Source: Rhodospirillaceae bacterium (GTDB lineage: Bacteria; Pseudomonadota; Alphaproteobacteria; SP197). Taken from it: a stretch of DNA of 64,000 bases. The translations under genes were made by a program, and so were the position numbers. The stretch spans positions 66,857 through 130,856 of the forward strand of contig PBNE01000014.1 of assembly GCA_002722885.1 (NCBI GenBank), read 5' to 3'. Shown here piece by piece: positions 63,711 to 64,000 of the stretch (its first letter is position 1; each line of letters opens with the position of its first letter). The notes beneath the pieces were generated by a model. The model saw nothing but the letters and a program-made list of their open reading frames with translations, had not been told where the DNA came from and did no database searches.

Positions 63711-64000
63711 ATGTCCCACCCGTCCGTTGTCGATGTCTTTCCTGATCAACCCGACGGTTACGAGTGGATCGACGGCGAGCCTGAGTTCGATGCCTCACGA
63801 CACCTGCAGCTTGAAGCACCGGAAGAAAGCTGGTCGCTAGCCGAGCTCGGATACAGCGAGACGTTCATCGAAAGGCAGGCTTCGCCCACAGCGATGTTCT
63901 CACCCGCCAGGATGCTATCGGACGAAGGCGTGACCGCCCTCCACGAGACCATGCGGCTCCTGAGACCTCATATCCGCCAAGTCCCCGACAGTCACCGTGC
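63711..64000 (+). CDS. Uncharacterised protein, N-terminal part
   Basis: Starts MSHPSVVDVFPDQPDGYEWI and is open to the right edge (about 96 codons seen). It is rich in acidic and aromatic residues with no signal peptide or membrane helix. I do not recognise a family. The segment MLSDEGVTALHETMRLLRPH could be the beginning of a dioxygenase-like domain, but this is not certain. It follows the molybdenum hydroxylase by 30 bp on the same strand and may be in its operon. Confidence 0.5.
   Translation, partial: MSHPSVVDVFPDQPDGYEWIDGEPEFDASRHLQLEAPEESWSLAELGYSETFIERQASPTAMFSPARMLSDEGVTALHETMRLLRPHIRQVPDSHR

Noticed and set aside
1-64000. CRISPR arrays, complete insertion sequences, prophage
   Set aside because: No regularly spaced repeats, transposase or phage structural genes were found on either strand.

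Overview
The window comes from a GC-rich alphaproteobacterium. A polyprenyl diphosphate synthase diverging from a DUF2007 protein and a TrmN6-like methyltransferase at the left edge is a typical alphaproteobacterial arrangement. Most of the rest is small-molecule catabolism: N-methylhydantoinase/5-oxoprolinase subunits, histidine utilisation, methylated amines and sulfonium-type compounds, and amidohydrolases. Host-derived or algal osmolytes would fit as substrates. No phage, complete insertion sequence or CRISPR array was seen.

Layout. 1-1642: trmN6-like gene, DUF2007, polyprenyl synthase. 1657-7195: hyuA-hyuB-hyuB operon with 4-bp overlaps. 7300-9833: decayed island holding an AT-rich hairpin, a tRNA-Pro pseudogene, an aldehyde dehydrogenase remnant, an orphan gene, a HyuB tail remnant and the intact tRNA-Pro(CGG). 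9982-18695: broken SET gene, cupin, acyl-CoA dehydrogenase, EamA transporter with a frameshifted amidohydrolase, class III aminotransferase and a broken glycosyltransferase. 18844-23843: DUF3179 remnant, FIST protein, membrane/2Fe-2S/adenylate cyclase fusion, Sel1-SPOR protein, damaged cytochrome c. 24118-34628: hutU, hutI, hutF and hutH interleaved with an MFS transporter, a choline-dehydrogenase-like GMC oxidoreductase, a YHS remnant and a GST. 34741-37897: two tandem MttB-family methyltransferases. 37992-46548: transporters, a shortened desaturase, an XRE-GFA-PhnD-like operon, an MT-A70 methylase and a peptidase-like protein. 46545-50776: two M24 enzymes carrying the DddP-type active-site pattern, divergent from a third MttB gene. 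50792-55631: zur-znuCBA zinc-uptake operon with a large dyad, then NicO/DUF1007 metal transport. 55682-64000: sarcosine/dimethylglycine dehydrogenase-type enzyme, acetamidase, VOC protein, broken TPR gene, methyltransferase with a deletion, CoxL/XdhB-type molybdenum hydroxylase and a partial gene.

How it fits together (inference). Choline-type oxidation, MttB-type demethylation and FAD/GcvT demethylation would feed one-carbon units to folate. N-methylhydantoinase could supply sarcosine. The two DddP-like enzymes could cleave DMSP or a similar compound. The hut genes run histidine to formylglutamate through HutF; no hutG is present in the window.

The most unusual overall property is decay. 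About twelve genes carry nonsense codons, frameshifts or truncations, and two or three further genes have in-frame deletions or lost motifs, while the neighbouring catabolic genes are intact. This suggests recent relaxed selection, such as host association, although assembly error has not been excluded.
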